Source: Neobacillus niacini (GTDB lineage: Bacteria; Bacillota; Bacilli; Bacillales; Cytobacillaceae). From it: 64,000 nt of DNA. Under the pieces are notes generated by a model. It had not been told where the DNA came from. It saw nothing but the letters and a program-made list of their open reading frames with translations, and made no database searches. The position numbers and the translations under genes are program-made. Shown one piece after another: positions 62,500 through 64,000 of this stretch (position 1 is its first letter; each line of letters opens with the position of its first letter). Location of the stretch: NCBI RefSeq assembly GCF_030817595.1, contig NZ_JAUSZN010000001.1, positions 3,932,001 through 3,996,000 on the forward strand, in the 5' to 3' direction.

Positions 62500-63900
62500 T
62501 TATCCTTTTAACGGAATCCGAATAGTAAATTCTGTACCTTTTCCGATTTCGCTGGATATGTTTATTGTTCCTTCATGTGTTTCTACGATCCATTTGGCGA
62601 TGGATAGTCCCAATCCATGCCCGCCCATTTGCCGTGAACGGGATTTGTCTGCTCGATAGAAACGTTCGAAAACGCGATGCAAATCTTCTTTTTTAATTCC
62701 GATACCCGTATCCTTTACGCCAATACATAGTTCCTGCCCTTCCCTTGATAGCAGGAGCCAAACCTCTCCATGATTGGGCGTGTACTTAATGGCATTGTCT
62801 AATAGGATATATAATAATTGAGATAATCTCTCCGGGTCTCCCTTCGTCATCAATGTATCCGGAGCTTCAAAATGAAGGTTAATCTGCTTTGCATTAGCAA
62901 GTGACTCGACAGATTCAATCGCTTTCTCGGCATGAGGAAGAAAGTCAAACGTCTCTGTTCTCCGTTCGATGATATTTGAATCTGAACGCGCTAGTGTTAA
63001 CAAGTCGCTAACCAAACTTGTCATCCGTTTCACTTCCTGCCTCATATTCGAAAGCAGTTTACCGGCAAATTCCTCTTTCTTCGTATCAATCGTCATTTCA
63101 ATCGCATCGAGAGACGATAACAGTACGCTTAAAGGAGTTCGCAGCTCGTGCGAGGCATCTGCAACAAACTCCCGCTGTCTCGTAAAAGCCCTGCTAATCG
63201 GAATCATAGCTTTTTTGGACATGGCCGTACTAATAAATAGTGCCACCACAACAAATACCAATCCAATTGCTAAAAGAATAATCAATAACCAATGGAAAAG
63301 CTGATAGGCAAAGGTAATATCCTTACCAATAAACAATTTACCCACAAAACGGCCATTATCGTAGATTGACTGGCTGGCAATGATTAGGCGGATATCTCTG
63401 TCGGGCTCACGCTGAAAAAATTCACCCGGTTTTCCTCTGCCTTTCCCACTTCCTTCAAGATGAAGTGTCTCCTTAAGAATCTCTCCATCATGGAGGTCTC
63501 TTCGATTCAAAATATTTAACACTGCAGATCGCAATCGCTGATCTGCTTCATTTCCCATAATCAATTCTCCATTTGAATTTACCACATAATAAAAAAGCTG
63601 GTTTACTCCGGCAAACACTACCTCTTGATTTTCAATTCCGCGATAATCACTTTTTTCATTTGTTGTTAAATAATCCTCTAGGAAACCTGCTTCCTGCTTC
63701 ACTAATGTTTCAAGTTCCGTCTCCTGATTCCTGAGAATACTAAAATAAAGGACAGAATAAACAATCATAATAAACAGGATAAGAAATAAAATAAGCAATC
63801 CACTATAAATACGGGTAAGCCGGCCTTGGGTACTTTTAAAAACATCCCTTTCACCTAGGTTTGTTAATAAGCGGAAGAATGAAAGCAGATTAGTTTTCAA
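62500..63900 (-). CDS. Two-component sensor histidine kinase
   Basis: A 466-aa kinase with membrane helices at about 30-55 and 200-225 enclosing an extracellular sensor of about 145 residues rich in charged residues. The cytoplasmic part has HisKA with FVADASHELRTPLSVLL (phosphoacceptor His, about 250) and HATPase_c with LLDNAIKYTP, VKDTGIGI, FERFYRAD and GHGLGLSIAKWI. The start is TTG and overlaps the stop of the response regulator gene upstream, so the pair is coupled. The HAMP segment between helix 2 and HisKA looks short or divergent. Stimulus unknown; envelope stress or metal sensing are common for this class. Confidence 0.87.
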   Translation of the reverse strand: MKTNLLSFFRLLTNLGERDVFKSTQGRLTRIYSGLLILFLILFIMIVYSVLYFSILRNQETELETLVKQEAGFLEDYLTTNEKSDYRGIENQEVVFAGVNQLFYYVVNSNGELIMGNEADQRLRSAVLNILNRRDLHDGEILKETLHLEGSGKGRGKPGEFFQREPDRDIRLIIASQSIYDNGRFVGKLFIGKDITFAYQLFHWLLIILLAIGLVFVVVALFISTAMSKKAMIPISRAFTRQREFVADASHELRTPLSVLLSSLDAIEMTIDTKKEEFAGKLLSNMRQEVKRMTSLVSDLLTLARSDSNIIERRTETFDFLPHAEKAIESVESLANAKQINLHFEAPDTLMTKGDPERLSQLLYILLDNAIKYTPNHGEVWLLLSREGQELCIGVKDTGIGIKKEDLHRVFERFYRADKSRSRQMGGHGLGLSIAKWIVETHEGTINISSEIGKGTEFTIRIPLKG

Positions 63901-64000
63901 CCTTATACCCTACCCCTCTTACACTTTGTATTAATTCTTGTTTCCCCGCCTTATCTAACTTTTTCCGAATTAGTTTTACAGTTGCATCAATCGTCTTAGG
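63890..64000 (-). CDS. OmpR/PhoB-type response regulator, C-terminal end (partial)
   Basis: Reading inward from the window edge on the minus strand gives PKTIDATVKLIRKKLDKAG and ends SVRGVGYKVEN before TAA. The RGVGY motif is the beta-hairpin wing of OmpR-type winged helix regulators, and the preceding segment is the recognition helix. The receiver domain lies outside the window. Its stop overlaps the TTG start of the sensor kinase, which is surely its partner. Confidence 0.85.
   Translation of the reverse strand, partial: PKTIDATVKLIRKKLDKAGKQELIQSVRGVGYKVEN

Overview
The window looks like a chromosomal segment of a low-GC, Gram-positive Bacillaceae (Bacillus/Neobacillus-like). The evidence is the AT-rich intergenic DNA with strong AGGAGG-type ribosome sites and frequent TTG/GTG starts, lipoprotein rather than periplasmic binding proteins, cre-like catabolite sites, a CymR-type site in front of a tcyP-like cystine transporter, YesL/YesM/YesN-type proteins, and GC-rich intergenic hairpin elements of a kind common in bacilli. 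No database search was run; names come from recognised motifs and gene order. Most genes lie on the minus strand.

Layout. 1-3.2 kb: the end of an M20 peptidase, a carbamoylase/allantoate-hydrolase type M20 enzyme, two small proteins and an NRDE/TANGO2-like protein. 3.2-17.3 kb: a galactose block made of mglBAC (uptake), a membrane-anchored sugar-binding protein with a YesM-type kinase and YesN-type regulator (three-component sensing), and the compact Leloir operon galK-galE-galT-galM-galR. 17.5-48.5 kb: a large glycan locus. It holds a secreted multidomain GH43 enzyme resembling exo-beta-1,3-galactanases, an operon of heparinase II/III-like lyase, GH88 unsaturated glucuronyl hydrolase, DUF2264 protein and GH2 beta-galactosidase, a GH27 enzyme, an orphan binding protein with a second YesM/YesN pair, and an ABC importer operon carrying GH35, YesL-like and GH43 proteins plus a 51-aa protein. 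A heterodimeric ABC exporter and an AraC regulator sit inside this block. 48.7-52.8 kb: a sigma-54-type unit for 3-hydroxybutyrate (GntP permease, dehydrogenase, enhancer-binding regulator). 52.9-64 kb: a PAS kinase, an MMPL transporter with a TetR, an ABC-2 exporter with a TetR, a glyoxalase-fold protein, tcyP and an OmpR-type two-component pair cut by the window edge.

How it may work together. Only the GH43 galactanase-like enzyme has a clear signal peptide. The lyase, GH88, GH2, GH35, GH27 and small GH43 proteins lack one, so the gene set fits outside trimming of a galactose-rich polymer, import of oligosaccharides, debranching in the cytoplasm, and entry of galactose into the gal operon. 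Lyase plus GH88 plus galactanase suggests type II arabinogalactan with glucuronate-containing side chains; that substrate is inference.

The most notable unannotated signal is a direct-repeat promoter element. Two 10-bp half-sites (AGTCAAAATT and AGTAAAAATA type) lie exactly 21 bp apart in front of four separate units of the glycan locus. In two of them a perfect TATAAT begins exactly 29 bp downstream, and cre-like sites follow the -10 region in several. It is a strong candidate operator for the YesN-type regulator inside the locus. A second unexplained signal is a 58-bp module of two palindromes at 33-bp pitch, present three times at two distant intergenic sites.
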